A stretch of 64,000 nt of DNA from positions 92,678 to 156,677 of the forward strand of contig NZ_KB907260.1 of assembly GCF_000381905.1 (NCBI RefSeq), read 5' to 3'. Shown one piece after another: positions 35,222 through 44,289 of the stretch. Both the position numbers and the translations under genes were made by a program. The notes under the pieces were generated by a model, which did no database searches, was not told the DNA's origin, and saw nothing but the letters and a program-made list of their open reading frames with translations. Numbering within the stretch: the first letter of the stretch is position 1; each line of letters starts with the position of its first letter. This DNA comes from Paenibacillus fonticola DSM 21315. Lineage in GTDB: Bacteria > Bacillota > Bacilli > Paenibacillales > Paenibacillaceae.

Positions 35222-36163
35222 ATGAAAATTCGCCATGTCAAAGATGGTGTATTTACTGCGGTGGACAATGAGAATGTGGAAATAACGACTACCGCCCCGG
35301 AGGAAGGCTTTTACTGGATTGATGCTGACAGCGAGGATCTCGCCCTCCTGCAGCCGCTGTTTTCCCTGCATGATCTGGCCGTCGAGGACTGCCTGACAGA
35401 AGAAGAGCAGCGGCCGAAAATTGAAACATATGATAACCATTACTTTATAGTTGTAAACAGCATTCGATTTGATGATGAAGAAATTTTTCTGCGTTCATTG
35501 AATATTTTTCTAGGCCGTCATTACATTATTACGGTAACGAAGCAAAAAATTAACGAGCTGCGTGCCGTTAAACCGATTCTCTGGGAGCAGGAAGTCAGTG
35601 AGCCTGACCGGTTCCTTTACTTGCTTATCGACCTCGTGGTCGACAATTACTTCACCGTTAGCGACCGGATCGAAGTCAAGATTGAGAAGCTGGAAGAGGA
35701 TATTCTGATGCATACGAAGCGCTCTCATTTGATCGAAATCATCGGTCTGCGAAGTGAAATATTGTGGCTCAAAAAAATGCTCGGTCCTCAGAAGGAAGTT
35801 ATAAATATTTTAAATAAAAAAGATCTGCGCCTCATTGATGATCAGCTTCAAAAGTATTTCAGCGACATTTACGAAAACGCCGTAAAAATATCCGAGAACT
35901 TTGAGACTTTCCGCGAGCTGATGGGTAACTTGCGCGAAGCTTATCAATCCTCCATCGCTAACCGTGCGAATGAGATCATGCGTGTGTTTACAGCGATCAC
36001 GACGATTTTCATTCCATTGACGCTAATAACCGGCATATATGGAATGAACTTCGATAACATGCCTGAGCTGCACTGGAAATACTCATATTACGTAGTCATA
36101 GGCATTATGGTCGTGCTTGGTGCGGGGATGTATTATCTGTTTCGTAAACGGGACTGGATTTGA
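35222..36163 (+). CDS. corA: CorA-family magnesium/divalent metal transporter
   Basis: A 313-aa channel protein: a large N-terminal cytoplasmic alpha/beta domain, a long helix leading to the pore and two C-terminal membrane helices. The signature YGMN is at about residues 272-275, followed by FDNMPEL in the loop, and the protein ends in basic RKRDWI. The ATG at 35222 has AAAAGGAG 7 bases upstream; an upstream in-frame ATG at 35168 lies in the leader hairpin and is rejected. Confidence 0.93.
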   Translation: MKIRHVKDGVFTAVDNENVEITTTAPEEGFYWIDADSEDLALLQPLFSLHDLAVEDCLTEEEQRPKIETYDNHYFIVVNSIRFDDEEIFLRSLNIFLGRHYIITVTKQKINELRAVKPILWEQEVSEPDRFLYLLIDLVVDNYFTVSDRIEVKIEKLEEDILMHTKRSHLIEIIGLRSEILWLKKMLGPQKEVINILNKKDLRLIDDQLQKYFSDIYENAVKISENFETFRELMGNLREAYQSSIANRANEIMRVFTAITTIFIPLTLITGIYGMNFDNMPELHWKYSYYVVIGIMVVLGAGMYYLFRKRDWI

Positions 36164-36169
36164 AACGAT

Positions 36170-36226
36170 AAAGGACGAAAGGGCTCCTGCATTTTGGAGA
36201 ATTCTTTCGTCCTTGTTATTTTATGC
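36170..36226 (+). terminator. terminator of corA
   Basis: AAGGACGAAAG pairs with TTTCGTCCTT around an inner GCTCC/GGAG hairpin, followed by GTTATTTTA. It also faces the end of the convergent HRDC gene. Confidence 0.75.
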
Positions 36227-36264
36227 TGTCCAGCCGGATTCATGCCTAGGCAGCTTTCTTCATC

Positions 36265-37269
36265 CTATCCGGCATCTCTGACATCATGACCTGCCCGGCG
36301 AAAGCGGATGCGAATAAGCCGAAGACGCTCATACAGCATCTCCCTGTCTCCTCCGTCCGCTGCCTCTTGTCCATAAACCTGCTGCAGCACCGGTTTCAGG
36401 AAGCCGTCCCCCAGCTCCTTGTAAGCCTGCAATACCGCAGCCTGCTCCTCCGCCGGCATGCTTTGGAGCTCTCCTTTTACCAATTGTTCCGTGTTATATC
36501 CGTCCTTCTCCAATTCTTCCACCAGCTCAATCACCTCCCGGCGCTCCATTTTTACCTGTTCACGAATCTGTTCCACATTAAGGCCTTCAGCAATGCCCTC
36601 CAGCAATTTCCGCCGCACGCCGTATTTCTCCATCTCTACGCGGAATTTAGCTTCTTTCTGCTTATACAGCCAAGAGCGAAGCGTATCCTCATCCACCGCC
36701 TGCTCTACCCAATCAAGCGGAAATGAGTGGGTACGGCTATAGTTCTTCGTCATAGCAAGAAGCTCATCACCAAATTCAGCTGCTTTATTCTGGCCCACCC
36801 CCGGCAGCTCTAGAAGTTCTTCAAGCTGCTGTGGCACAAATACGCTGATCAAACGGAGAAGCCGATTGCTCGCAATCAAATACGGTGCCTTCCGTTCAGT
36901 CGACGCCTTCTTCCTTCGCCAATTGCACAATTCAACATAGAGAGGCTCGTTCGTATTCGACTCACTGTAGCAGATCAGCTTCTGGGCGATCATCGCCTTG
37001 CCGCGAAGCGGTTCTTTATCTTCCCAGACCCCATCAATCGCAGGCTTAAAGCCTTCCCCCAGCTTGATAACTATACGGTGCCGGTAAACATGCAGCATCT
37101 CGGACCACGATGAGCCCTCATACCATATGTACTCCTGCTCCCCGTCAGCCGTAACTTCGTTCCATCCCATCCGCCATTGACTTTCTTCCTCACCCATCCA
37201 AATTTGGGCACTGCTGACGACTGCGCCTGCTTCCTTCTTCTCCAAGCTGTTTAGAAATATAATACGCAT
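36265..37269 (-). CDS. HRDC-domain protein of unknown function
   Basis: A 334-aa cytoplasmic protein. The middle part (about 112-185) looks like an HRDC domain: TERKAPYLIASNRLLRLI, then LLELPGVGQNKAAEFGDEL, the pattern found in RecQ and RNase D. A C-terminal helical region (about 215-300) has helix-turn-helix-like VEQIREQVKMERREVIELV. No helicase or nuclease motif is present, so it may be a nucleic-acid-binding accessory factor. The ATG at 37269 follows GGGAGG by 10 bases; it overlaps the stop of a 36-codon uORF (TAATG), and a terminator-like hairpin lies in the leader. Confidence 0.7.
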   Translation of the reverse strand: MRIIFLNSLEKKEAGAVVSSAQIWMGEEESQWRMGWNEVTADGEQEYIWYEGSSWSEMLHVYRHRIVIKLGEGFKPAIDGVWEDKEPLRGKAMIAQKLICYSESNTNEPLYVELCNWRRKKASTERKAPYLIASNRLLRLISVFVPQQLEELLELPGVGQNKAAEFGDELLAMTKNYSRTHSFPLDWVEQAVDEDTLRSWLYKQKEAKFRVEMEKYGVRRKLLEGIAEGLNVEQIREQVKMERREVIELVEELEKDGYNTEQLVKGELQSMPAEEQAAVLQAYKELGDGFLKPVLQQVYGQEAADGGDREMLYERLRLIRIRFRRAGHDVRDAG

Positions 37270-37379
37270 TAACAATTCGCCTCCCTACTCAAATTCAGTA
37301 TCGAACGGTTATCCATCACTTTGTACGCAAAAAAGCACCCCTCCTGTAAAATTACAGAAGAGGTGCTTCCCCCATTCAT
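37269..37379 (-). CDS. 36-aa upstream ORF overlapping the HRDC gene start
   Basis: Starts MNGGSTSSVILQEG and ends LSREANC, with its TAA overlapping the HRDC ATG (TAATG). It reads through the attenuator hairpin. I see no good ribosome site before its ATG, so translation is doubtful; it may be a by-product of the attenuator sequence. Confidence 0.25.
   Translation of the reverse strand: MNGGSTSSVILQEGCFFAYKVMDNRSILNLSREANC
37329..37368 (-). terminator. attenuator-like terminator in the HRDC gene leader
   Basis: On the minus strand a 17-bp stem AAGCACCTCTTCTGTAA with TTACAGGAGGGGTGCTT (two G-U pairs, 2-base loop), followed by TTTTTT. It lies about 60 bases downstream of a strong promoter and 60 bases upstream of the HRDC gene. 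Confidence 0.8.
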
Positions 37380-37394
37380 ATACTGTTACAACCA

Positions 37395-37422
37395 ATGATA
37401 CCATTTTTTAGGACACTGTCAA
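37395..37422 (-). promoter_or_regulatory. strong sigma-A promoter upstream of the HRDC gene
   Basis: On the minus strand TTGACA (37422-37417), 16 bases, TATCAT (37400-37395). The start near 37388 would give a terminated RNA of about 60 bases unless the terminator is bypassed. Confidence 0.7.
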
Positions 37423-37513
37423 TATTTCAGATCCGATGTTTTTTCCCATTGCTCTAATTTATCAGCTATAATAGCTAGAAGTAATAGTAACAAGAATCAA
37501 GGGGGCTAAGTAA

Positions 37514-37816
37514 ATGACTGATCCACACAAGGAGTTGGATTTTCTATCCGACACGACAGAGAGTACCTCCACTAGGTTCGTCACCTTTATCGGCGCATCG
37601 CTGAAGCGTTTTGATCTGGCTGTCACTGCGACAAACCGGTTTTATGGAAAAAAGCTGGTGACCGATTTGCAAAGCGGCAAAACCGCCATTCTCGGTACGG
37701 ACGACCTGGAGGAAGAAGGTTATCTCGCTCATATCTACAAGCTTGAAGAGGAAGAAGCCGATGAGCTGAAAACCTTTCTCTACCAAGTCGTTGGCGATCC
37801 TTATTTTACCGATTGA
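37514..37816 (+). CDS. DUF3055-like cytosolic protein
   Basis: A 100-aa acidic protein without membrane segments. The middle FYGKKLVTDLQSGKTAILGT and the following DDLEEEGYLAHIY resemble the DUF3055 family of Bacillales, whose role is unknown. AAGGGGG lies 9 bases before the ATG. It is a single gene between the divergent HRDC promoter and a convergent secreted protein. Confidence 0.6.
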   Translation: MTDPHKELDFLSDTTESTSTRFVTFIGASLKRFDLAVTATNRFYGKKLVTDLQSGKTAILGTDDLEEEGYLAHIYKLEEEEADELKTFLYQVVGDPYFTD

Positions 37817-37850
37817 TTGATAATTGATCAATGCCGGGCGGGGGTAATTT

Positions 37851-39002
37851 TCATTTGTTCAGGCTGGAGCCGAAAACTAACGTATTGCTAAGCAGCCGGC
37901 CAGCCGGCGTCACTATTTTTCCCCCGCTATACATGGCCGAGGAAGCCCCGCCATCCAGGTTCATCGCCTGCTTCGCTCCCAGCGCTTTCATAATGTCAGC
38001 CCACTGCTTCATCGTCGCGCCAGGTACTGTCGCGAGCATAATCGAGCCATCCTGCATGATGGCTAGGCCGCTTCGGGCTGCCGATGCCGTTAATATTTTG
38101 CTGTCATTGAAGCCTTCCTCCGCCGCATTGAGCGCAACCTTGCTGTCCTTGACAAGACGAGGGCCGGCACCTACTCCGGTAACTATGTCTTCCCATTCAG
38201 GCAGCGGCTGATCCTGAGCGTCTTTATAAGTAAGCTGCAAATTCACTTCACTGCCGATCGCAAATCGTTCTGCAGTGCTTTTCTGGGTTCCGGTAAAAAC
38301 AAGCACGAATCCATTATCCGGAATGGCGGCATTGGCGTTTACTTCATTCTTAACGACTTTACCATCATCAACGGTCACGGCAATTCCCCCGGTGAACCCT
38401 ACCTTGCTGCCGCGGGCCGGATTAAACAGTATGCTGGTGCTGCTTCCTTCCACGGGTACCCGGTTCAGGAAGGTGGCATACCAGCCCATAGATTTCCCTT
38501 CAGGAGATACGACCGTTCCTGTAAGAGTAGCGCGTAAAGAATCCATGATTGCCGTTCCATCTTTTTTAAAACCGATCGTCGTACCGTAACCTCCTTTATG
38601 GATCAGCTCCCCGTTGGCAATAAGCATGCCATATGGATCAGGCGGCCCGCCGTAAGCTTCAAAGAAAGCGCCGTTAATCGCCGCTTCGGCCCGGTAGTTT
38701 TTGACGATGGAAGCAAACGCCTCTGTGCTGCCCACCTGGTTTTTCGCGAGCCCTACCGTAACGGGCGTGCCCTTCGGAATCCTTACAGTTTGAACGGTAA
38801 AGCTTTTGTTGCCTACCTTTACTTTTTTCGTTTCTTGTTTAATGCCAGGCTTCGCTGTTGGTTGGGCGCTAACTTGGGCGTTGCTGGTCCGGGCACCCTC
38901 CTGCGCATTCACAGCGGTTTGTCCGTTTACAAACAAACCACCCAATAGAACTCCGGCAATCCCAATCGAAACCCATCTCATCCATATTCGTTTCTTGTTC
39001 AC
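37851..39002 (-). CDS. secreted phosphodiester glycosidase-like protein (NAGPA domain)
   Basis: A 383-aa exported protein with an N-terminal signal helix (about 8-32) and a Gln/Ala/Thr-rich linker. A domain of the phosphodiester-glycosidase (NAGPA/DUF2233) type follows: EAAINGAFFEAYGGPPDPYG near 108-127, GVGAGPRLVKD near 270 and NLDGGASSAMY near 350. Related enzymes remove sugar phosphodiester caps; bacterial substrates are mostly unknown. The start is probably GTG at 39002, since the basic N-region of the signal then looks complete, but the ribosome site is weak; an ATG at 38981 is an alternative. Confidence 0.8.
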   Translation of the reverse strand: MNKKRIWMRWVSIGIAGVLLGGLFVNGQTAVNAQEGARTSNAQVSAQPTAKPGIKQETKKVKVGNKSFTVQTVRIPKGTPVTVGLAKNQVGSTEAFASIVKNYRAEAAINGAFFEAYGGPPDPYGMLIANGELIHKGGYGTTIGFKKDGTAIMDSLRATLTGTVVSPEGKSMGWYATFLNRVPVEGSSTSILFNPARGSKVGFTGGIAVTVDDGKVVKNEVNANAAIPDNGFVLVFTGTQKSTAERFAIGSEVNLQLTYKDAQDQPLPEWEDIVTGVGAGPRLVKDSKVALNAAEEGFNDSKILTASAARSGLAIMQDGSIMLATVPGATMKQWADIMKALGAKQAMNLDGGASSAMYSGGKIVTPAGRLLSNTLVFGSSLNK

Positions 39003-39174
39003 TCTCTGCTGCCACTCCCATCAAAATTATGTACCCGTACCCATAATTTAAAATCATGCCTTCATTGTTACAACATTATATCGCATTGCGCACTGCCTGA
39101 AGAGGACTAAGATCCGAGGGCCACTCCACATTTACTCCCCGGAAAATATCAAAATCGGGCTAAATTACATTGAT

Positions 39175-39203
39175 ACTTTAGTCCATTTGACTGTTTGTGT
39201 CAA
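39175..39203 (-). promoter_or_regulatory. promoter of the phosphodiester glycosidase-like gene
   Basis: On the minus strand TTGACA (39203-39198), 17 bases, TAAAGT (39180-39175). The leader would be about 165 bases. Confidence 0.55.
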
Positions 39204-39451
39204 TTTAACCGAACAAGTTTCTGCCAAAAAAACAAATGTCATTAGAATACCAAAGCAGCAGCTCAATCGCAGACCCAAAACGTAATTCCCATTCCATGAA
39301 CAAAAGAGAACCTCGCTGACTCGGCCAATTCGGTCATTTTTCAACTGACGCGCTGCTGCTATTCCGGCAAATACGTTTCGCGAACGGCCTTCTGCAACCT
39401 CCCTGGGCAGTCCTTGCAAATCAGTTTGTTAAGACGGATGTTGATACTTCC
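39204..39451. other. spacer without a recognised gene
   Basis: About 250 bases between the promoter above and the exonuclease terminator. A small frame exists (minus, to 39419), but it has no ribosome site and no family resemblance. Confidence 0.4.
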
Positions 39452-39495
39452 AATAAAAACGACCCTGTATCCGCATATAACGATACAAGGTCGTT
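39452..39495 (-). terminator. terminator of the 5'-3' exonuclease gene
   Basis: On the minus strand AACGACCTTGTATC (39495-39482) pairs with GATACAGGGTCGTT (39471-39458) using one G-U pair, followed by TTTATTG. Confidence 0.85.
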
Positions 39496-39530
39496 GATCA
39501 TAAGTTTGTATTTTCAAAAACATGAAATCG

Positions 39531-40394
39531 TCAACTAATCATTTTCAATAGTGATGTTAACCGATACTTTTCAAATACAGTGGCTGCCGTATCCATAGGT
39601 ACGCTCCATAAACAGTCTTCTAAATTACATTCAATCGGCACTTCAATGTTAATTCGGGCGAGCGTTCTCGATAAATGAAGCATATCCAAGTCTGATTCGA
39701 TCTTAAGCTTAACACCCTTTGGCAAAATATCGAGGTTATTCAGTATTCCATCAATCGATTCATATTCCGCGAGCAGCTTTAACGCTGTTTTTTCACCGAT
39801 TCCTTTGACTCCCGGATAGTTATCACTCGTATCGCCAGTTAGTCCTTTCATTTCAACGACTTGGAATGGATGGATCCCCTTATCCTCCTTCAGGAAATCC
39901 ACATCATAGACCGCATAATTTGATCTGCCTTTTTTCATAATGACCACATGAATCCGGTCCGATACAAGCTGCAGCATATCCTGATCTCCCGTGAGAATGA
40001 ACACATGTTGTCCTGTATGACTGAGCTGTTGTGCAACCGTTCCAATACAATCATCAGCTTCATAGCCTTCCAGGCCAATGTTAGGGATTTGAAGGGCAGC
40101 AACGATTTCTTTTACCAAAGTGAACTGGGGAACCAATTCCTCTGGCGCCTCGGGCCGGTTGGCTTTGTAATTTTCATAAAGATCCGTTCTAAAAGTTTTG
40201 CTCCCCATGTCCCAGCAACAAATGACATGAGTCGGCTGGAAATTGTTAACTGCATCAAAAAGGTATTGTAAGAAACCATAAATCGCATTTGTCGGCGTAC
40301 CATCATCTAATCGTCTAAAACTGTATGACTGGGCAAAATACGCTCTGAAAAGAAGAGCCATTCCATCCACAACTAATACCTTATTATTTGTCAT
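39531..40394 (-). CDS. 5'-3' exonuclease (FEN / Pol I exonuclease-like, YpcP type)
   Basis: A 287-aa stand-alone homologue of the 5' nuclease domain of DNA polymerase I. Metal-site motifs VVDGMALLFRAYF, CWDMGSKTFRT, YKANRPEAPEEL, EGYEADDCIGT, LTGDQDMLQL and GLTGDTSDNYPGVKGIGEKT (with the helix-hairpin-helix) occur in the family order. It would process flaps and RNA primers. The ATG at 40394 has CGGAG 8 bases upstream; a longer frame to 40490 is discarded because it runs back into the preceding gene. It follows the ArsC-family gene by 34 bases. Confidence 0.92.
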   Translation of the reverse strand: MTNNKVLVVDGMALLFRAYFAQSYSFRRLDDGTPTNAIYGFLQYLFDAVNNFQPTHVICCWDMGSKTFRTDLYENYKANRPEAPEELVPQFTLVKEIVAALQIPNIGLEGYEADDCIGTVAQQLSHTGQHVFILTGDQDMLQLVSDRIHVVIMKKGRSNYAVYDVDFLKEDKGIHPFQVVEMKGLTGDTSDNYPGVKGIGEKTALKLLAEYESIDGILNNLDILPKGVKLKIESDLDMLHLSRTLARINIEVPIECNLEDCLWSVPMDTAATVFEKYRLTSLLKMIS

Positions 40395-40428
40395 GTCCAC
40401 TTCTCCGTTCCGATTTTGCGTAATCATG

Positions 40429-40791
40429 CTATTTGCCCCAGACCCGTTCGTATTCCTCTGTTTTAAACCCAACTGTAACCTGCTTGCCATCGCTGACCAA
40501 TGGACGCTTGATCAGCATCCCCTCGGATGAGAGCAGAGCGATCTGCTCCTCACGGGACATACCCGGCAGCTTGTCCTTCAATCCTTGCTGCCTATATATC
40601 TCTCCAGACGTATTGACGAACTTCTTCAATTCAAATCCGCTTCGGTCAATCCAAGCGGACAGTTCCTTAACATCCGGCGGGGACTCTTTAATGTCGTGAA
40701 GCTCCAACTCATGACCTTGCGCCTTCAGCCACTTTACCGCACTACGGCAGGTGCTGCATTTCGGGTATTGATAAACGATAAGCTTGCTCAT
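40429..40791 (-). CDS. ArsC/Spx-family thioredoxin-fold protein
   Basis: A 120-aa single-domain protein with CSTC at residues 12-15, the redox or regulatory CxxC of the ArsC/Spx family, and the conserved IKRPLV near residue 95. It resembles YusI/YffB-type proteins more than true arsenate reductases, since no arsenic genes are nearby. It could be a reductase or an RNA-polymerase-binding regulator; the sequence alone does not decide. AGGAGG precedes the ATG by 9 bases. Confidence 0.85.
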   Translation of the reverse strand: MSKLIVYQYPKCSTCRSAVKWLKAQGHELELHDIKESPPDVKELSAWIDRSGFELKKFVNTSGEIYRQQGLKDKLPGMSREEQIALLSSEGMLIKRPLVSDGKQVTVGFKTEEYERVWGK

Positions 40792-40883
40792 CTGTGTGAA
40801 CCTCCTATGTGTCCTATGTGCTTTCCTATGTCAAATCATCAACTTGTATAATTCCATTGTGTACCCGCTGCTTTGTTGGCAGC

Positions 40884-41819
40884 TCACTTCATAGCTCTCA
40901 AAGCGCGTTCAAGCCGCTCCATATCCGCCGGAAACGGAGCATGAAAGGTCATATGCTTCCCTGTCAGCGGATGGCGGAATGCCAGTTCGGAAGCATGCAG
41001 AGCCTGACGCTGAATCCAACGATCCCCGTCGTCTTCCTGTTCGCTATCCGCCTTCCGGTACATCTTGTCGCCAATTAACGGGTGGCCGATCGATGTCATA
41101 TGGACCCGGATCTGGTGCGTCCTTCCCGTCCCCAAAATCAATTCTACCTTGGAGGCAGGGCCAATGGCTTCAAGGGTGGAGTAATAGGTGAGTGCCGGGT
41201 AACCGGACGGGGTAACGATTCGGCGATGAGGCTCCTCAGGATCACGATCGATCGGCCCGTCGATTGTTCCCTTCGTCGGATCCGGTACCCCGTGAACGAA
41301 CGCCACATACTTCTTATCCACCTTTCCTGCGATCAACTGCTCGGAAATATGCTGGTGCACATAAGCATTTTTGGCTACGGCAAGCACACCGCTCGTCTCC
41401 TGATCCAGGCGATGAACCGGGCGAAAACGAAACATCTCGCCTTTTTCCTGCCAATAATGTACGACGCCGTTAGCTAAAGTGCCCGTATAGTGGCCATGTG
41501 TCGGATGAACAATCATGCCGGGGAATTTATTGATGATTAATAACGCGTTGTCCTCATAAATCCGTTCAAACGGGATCGGCTGCGGAAGTATATCCTCGGA
41601 GATTTCCTTCTCCAAGGCAATTGCTGCAATATCTCCGCTTTTTACGGGCACACTGATGTACACTCTCTCCCCGTTAAGGGTTATGCCTTTCTCCGTAAGT
41701 TTCAGCCGCGACATCAGCTTTCGGGACACTCCCAGCCTCCGCTGAAGAAGCTTTTTAAGCTGCCAGCCGTCTTCTTCCTCTGTTACTTTATATACAATCG
41801 GATCGTAATATAACGTCAT
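40884..41819 (-). CDS. RluA-family pseudouridine synthase
   Basis: A 311-aa enzyme converting specific uridines to pseudouridine in rRNA or tRNA. An N-terminal S4-like part (about 15-70, with KLLQRRLGVSRKLMSRLKL) precedes the catalytic domain with HRLDQETSG (catalytic Asp near 137), KKYVAFVHG and the GRTHQIRVHM motif. The target base cannot be read. The ATG overlaps the stop of the upstream adenosyltransferase gene by four bases (ATGA), so translation is coupled. Confidence 0.9.
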   Translation of the reverse strand: MTLYYDPIVYKVTEEEDGWQLKKLLQRRLGVSRKLMSRLKLTEKGITLNGERVYISVPVKSGDIAAIALEKEISEDILPQPIPFERIYEDNALLIINKFPGMIVHPTHGHYTGTLANGVVHYWQEKGEMFRFRPVHRLDQETSGVLAVAKNAYVHQHISEQLIAGKVDKKYVAFVHGVPDPTKGTIDGPIDRDPEEPHRRIVTPSGYPALTYYSTLEAIGPASKVELILGTGRTHQIRVHMTSIGHPLIGDKMYRKADSEQEDDGDRWIQRQALHASELAFRHPLTGKHMTFHAPFPADMERLERALRAMK

Positions 41820-42385
41820 GACTTTCTGCCAAACACCTTCGCGCTGCGCACGTATTCGATATCTTTCAAACCTATTCGTGCATTAGCTGCTCGAGCCACA
41901 GCAAAAAAATAGTCCGAGAGACGGTTCAGATAAATCAGCACTTCGGAATTAACCTCCTGATGCCTGCCCAAGGTTACCGCTCTGCGCTCCGCGCGGCGGC
42001 ACACGGTTCTGCATACGTGCAGCACTGCAGCCAGCGGGGTTCCACCGGGCAGTATAAATTTTTCGAGCGGGGGATTACCACTTTGATGGCGGTCAATCCA
42101 TTTCTCCAACTGTGATGTCAGTTCAGCCCCCACTTTAAAACGACGCTCCTCTATTTTGACGTAAGCCAGATCGGAACCGCAATCAAACAGCTCTTGCTGG
42201 ATTTGCAGCAATTCGTCCTTAAGATCGGCGAACTGCTCTGATTCGATCAGGCCAATAGCCTGACCAACGAAGCTGTTCAATTCATCAATCGTCCCATAAG
42301 CTTCAATTCTTACATCATCTTTATCTACTCTACCGCCGATTACCGAGGTTTGACCTGCGTCACCGGTTCGCGTGTATAATTTCAC
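41816..42385 (-). CDS. PduO-type cob(I)alamin adenosyltransferase
   Basis: A 189-aa enzyme adding the adenosyl group of coenzyme B12. The ATP-binding N-terminus KLYTRTGDAGQTSV, the DELNSFVGQA segment and the C-terminal CRRAERRAV and LNRLSDYFF motifs are intact. The start is GTG at 42385, with AGGAGGG 6 bases upstream. No B12-dependent enzyme lies next to it; it pairs with the pseudouridine synthase. Confidence 0.92.
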   Translation of the reverse strand: MKLYTRTGDAGQTSVIGGRVDKDDVRIEAYGTIDELNSFVGQAIGLIESEQFADLKDELLQIQQELFDCGSDLAYVKIEERRFKVGAELTSQLEKWIDRHQSGNPPLEKFILPGGTPLAAVLHVCRTVCRRAERRAVTLGRHQEVNSEVLIYLNRLSDYFFAVARAANARIGLKDIEYVRSAKVFGRKS

Positions 42386-42611
42386 CCTGATCCCTCCTGA
42401 ATAATGTGGAACCTACATATTCCACCATGTCATCTTCATTCACCTATTCTTAAATCCAATATACCATAAAACGCAGGTGCTCATTATTTTCCTATAATGA
42501 TATTGTGCATCGCATCGATCGGCGATTGGAGATATGGCTGTCTGTTTAGCTGTCTATCATAAGTTTACAGATCATTCATTTCCTGCTTGGCATGCCGGTT
42601 TTTTGCAGATG

Positions 42612-42637
42612 AAAAAAGGGGACCCGTGAAGGATCCC
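42612..42637 (-). terminator. terminator of the Spo0E-like gene
   Basis: On the minus strand GGGATCC (42637-42631) pairs with GGGTCCC (42625-42619), followed by a CTTTTTT tract. The rest of 42386-42672 shows nothing else. Confidence 0.7.
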
Positions 42638-42672
42638 TCTTTCTTGTAAATGATATAGATAGACGAGCCTAT

Positions 42673-42936
42673 TTATTTCGCTCTCTGACTCTTCATAAAT
42701 TCATTAATCTTTAAATCAAGCAGGCTGCTGATCTCGATGACAATGTCCGAGGTAAAACACTTTTCCTCCAGAAAAATCTCTTCCATTTTAGTGCGCAGCA
42801 GTTGGATTTCATCCTCCAATGTCACTGCCTGTGGTGATGTCGTCCGGCTTCCTCCGTCCATCCATTGATTCGTTTCACTGCCTTCAGCAATATGACCGCT
42901 CGTCTCGTACGGCATGTTGTATTCACCACAAAACAA
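42673..42936 (-). CDS. Spo0E-family aspartyl-phosphate phosphatase
   Basis: An 87-aa helical hairpin protein. The C-terminal helices contain LEDEIQLLRTKMEEIF and IEISSLLDLKINEFM, matching the S-x-x-LD-x-x-I motif of Spo0E proteins, which dephosphorylate Spo0A~P and restrain sporulation. The start is read as TTG at 42936 because GGGAGGG lies 7-8 bases upstream and nothing comparable precedes the ATG at 42915. The N-terminal 40 residues are polar and unlike the family. Confidence 0.8.
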   Translation of the reverse strand: MFCGEYNMPYETSGHIAEGSETNQWMDGGSRTTSPQAVTLEDEIQLLRTKMEEIFLEEKCFTSDIVIEISSLLDLKINEFMKSQRAK

Positions 42937-43064
42937 AAGATATCCCTCCCTGAGAAACTCAAACCTCTTCCAAAACCAAATTATAACATGTTTGTAGGAC
43001 ATTTATCAATTAATAAATGAAAGAAATGTTAAATACCCCCATTTGTTATTTTGGCGTCTCTCAT

Positions 43065-44276
43065 TCAGCCCTGCTTTAATTTATGGACGAACTGCCCCAT
43101 CCGATCAAGCGCTTCGTTGATTTGATTTACCGATGTCGCATAGGAACAGCGCAAGAAGCCTTCGCCGCCTGCACCAAATGCTGTTCCGGGTACAGCGGCC
43201 ACTTTCGCCTCCATAAGCAGGCGCTGCGCAAACTCATCCGAGCTAAGCCCCGTTGATGCTATGCCCGGAAAGGCGTAGAATGCTCCCTGCGGCTCATGAC
43301 AGGACAAGCCGATATCCCGAAGCCCCTGTACGATCAGCCTTCTTCGCTGATTGTAAGACTCGACCATCTGATCCTTCTCTTCCAGCCCGTTCTTCAGCGC
43401 TTCCAGCGCAGCCACCTGGCCCATAATCGGCGCACACATGACAGTATACTGATGAATTTTGAGCATTGCATAAATGAGCTCCGGATGACCGCAGGCATAG
43501 CCCATGCGCCAGCCTGTCATAGCAAATGCTTTGGAAAATCCGTTCACCAGAATTGTACGGTCCTTCATGCCTGGCAGCGAAGCAAAACTGACATGCTTTG
43601 CGCCGTAAGTAAGCTCCGCATAAATCTCATCCGAAATTACGATCAGATCATGCTCCTCAACGATTTTAGCAATCGGAAGCCAGTCCTCGTACGTCATGAT
43701 CCCGCCCGTCGGATTGCTCGGGTAGTTTAGTATAAGCACTTTGGATTTGGGGGTGATTCCCGCCTGTAAATGCTCTGCCTTCAGTTTGAAATTGTCTTCG
43801 GCATAAGTCCCGATTTCTATGGGGATGCCTCCGCCAATAAATGAAATCGGTGAATAAGAAATATAACAAGGAGCTGGCACGAGTATTTCGTCCCCCGGCT
43901 CAATAAGCGCGCGCAGCGCCAAATCAATCGCTTCGCTGCCGCCAACGGTAACAAGAATTTCGTCATTGGGATCATAGGTCAGCTCAAAGCCATTGTGCAA
44001 ATATTCGGCGATTGCCTCCCGGAGTTCAGGCGTTCCTGCATTGGAGGTGTAGCTGGTATAGCCTCTTTCCAACGAATAGACACAGGCCTCCCGTACATGC
44101 CATGGTGTAATAAAGTCTGGTTCCCCTACGCCTAATGTAATAATATCTTTGCTGCCGCTGGCAAGATCGAAAAACTTCCTGATCCCCGAAGGCTGAATCT
44201 CTCTCACCCGGGGTGATAAGTAAGATAACATCGATTTGCCGGACAATTCCGACTCGTGCTTTGATTGTACTGTCAT
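43065..44276 (-). CDS. alaT: class I aminotransferase, AlaT-like
   Basis: A 403-aa PLP aminotransferase, probably glutamate-pyruvate (alanine) transaminase. Motifs: SGIRKFFDLASGSKDIITLG near the N-terminus, TVGGSEAIDLALRAL, NYPSNPTGG, SDEIYAEL and the PLP lysine in NGFSKAFAMTGWR. The pairing with an upstream Lrp-type regulator, 13 bases away, matches the Bacillus alaR-alaT (yugG-yugH) operon and supports the alanine assignment over aspartate or PatA types. Confidence 0.85.
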   Translation of the reverse strand: MTVQSKHESELSGKSMLSYLSPRVREIQPSGIRKFFDLASGSKDIITLGVGEPDFITPWHVREACVYSLERGYTSYTSNAGTPELREAIAEYLHNGFELTYDPNDEILVTVGGSEAIDLALRALIEPGDEILVPAPCYISYSPISFIGGGIPIEIGTYAEDNFKLKAEHLQAGITPKSKVLILNYPSNPTGGIMTYEDWLPIAKIVEEHDLIVISDEIYAELTYGAKHVSFASLPGMKDRTILVNGFSKAFAMTGWRMGYACGHPELIYAMLKIHQYTVMCAPIMGQVAALEALKNGLEEKDQMVESYNQRRRLIVQGLRDIGLSCHEPQGAFYAFPGIASTGLSSDEFAQRLLMEAKVAAVPGTAFGAGGEGFLRCSYATSVNQINEALDRMGQFVHKLKQG

Positions 44277-44289
44277 AACATTACTTCCT

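Noticed and set aside
39165..39419. 84-aa minus-strand frame
   Set aside because: No ribosome site, no hydrophobic or domain pattern, and it overlaps the promoter of the phosphodiester glycosidase-like gene.
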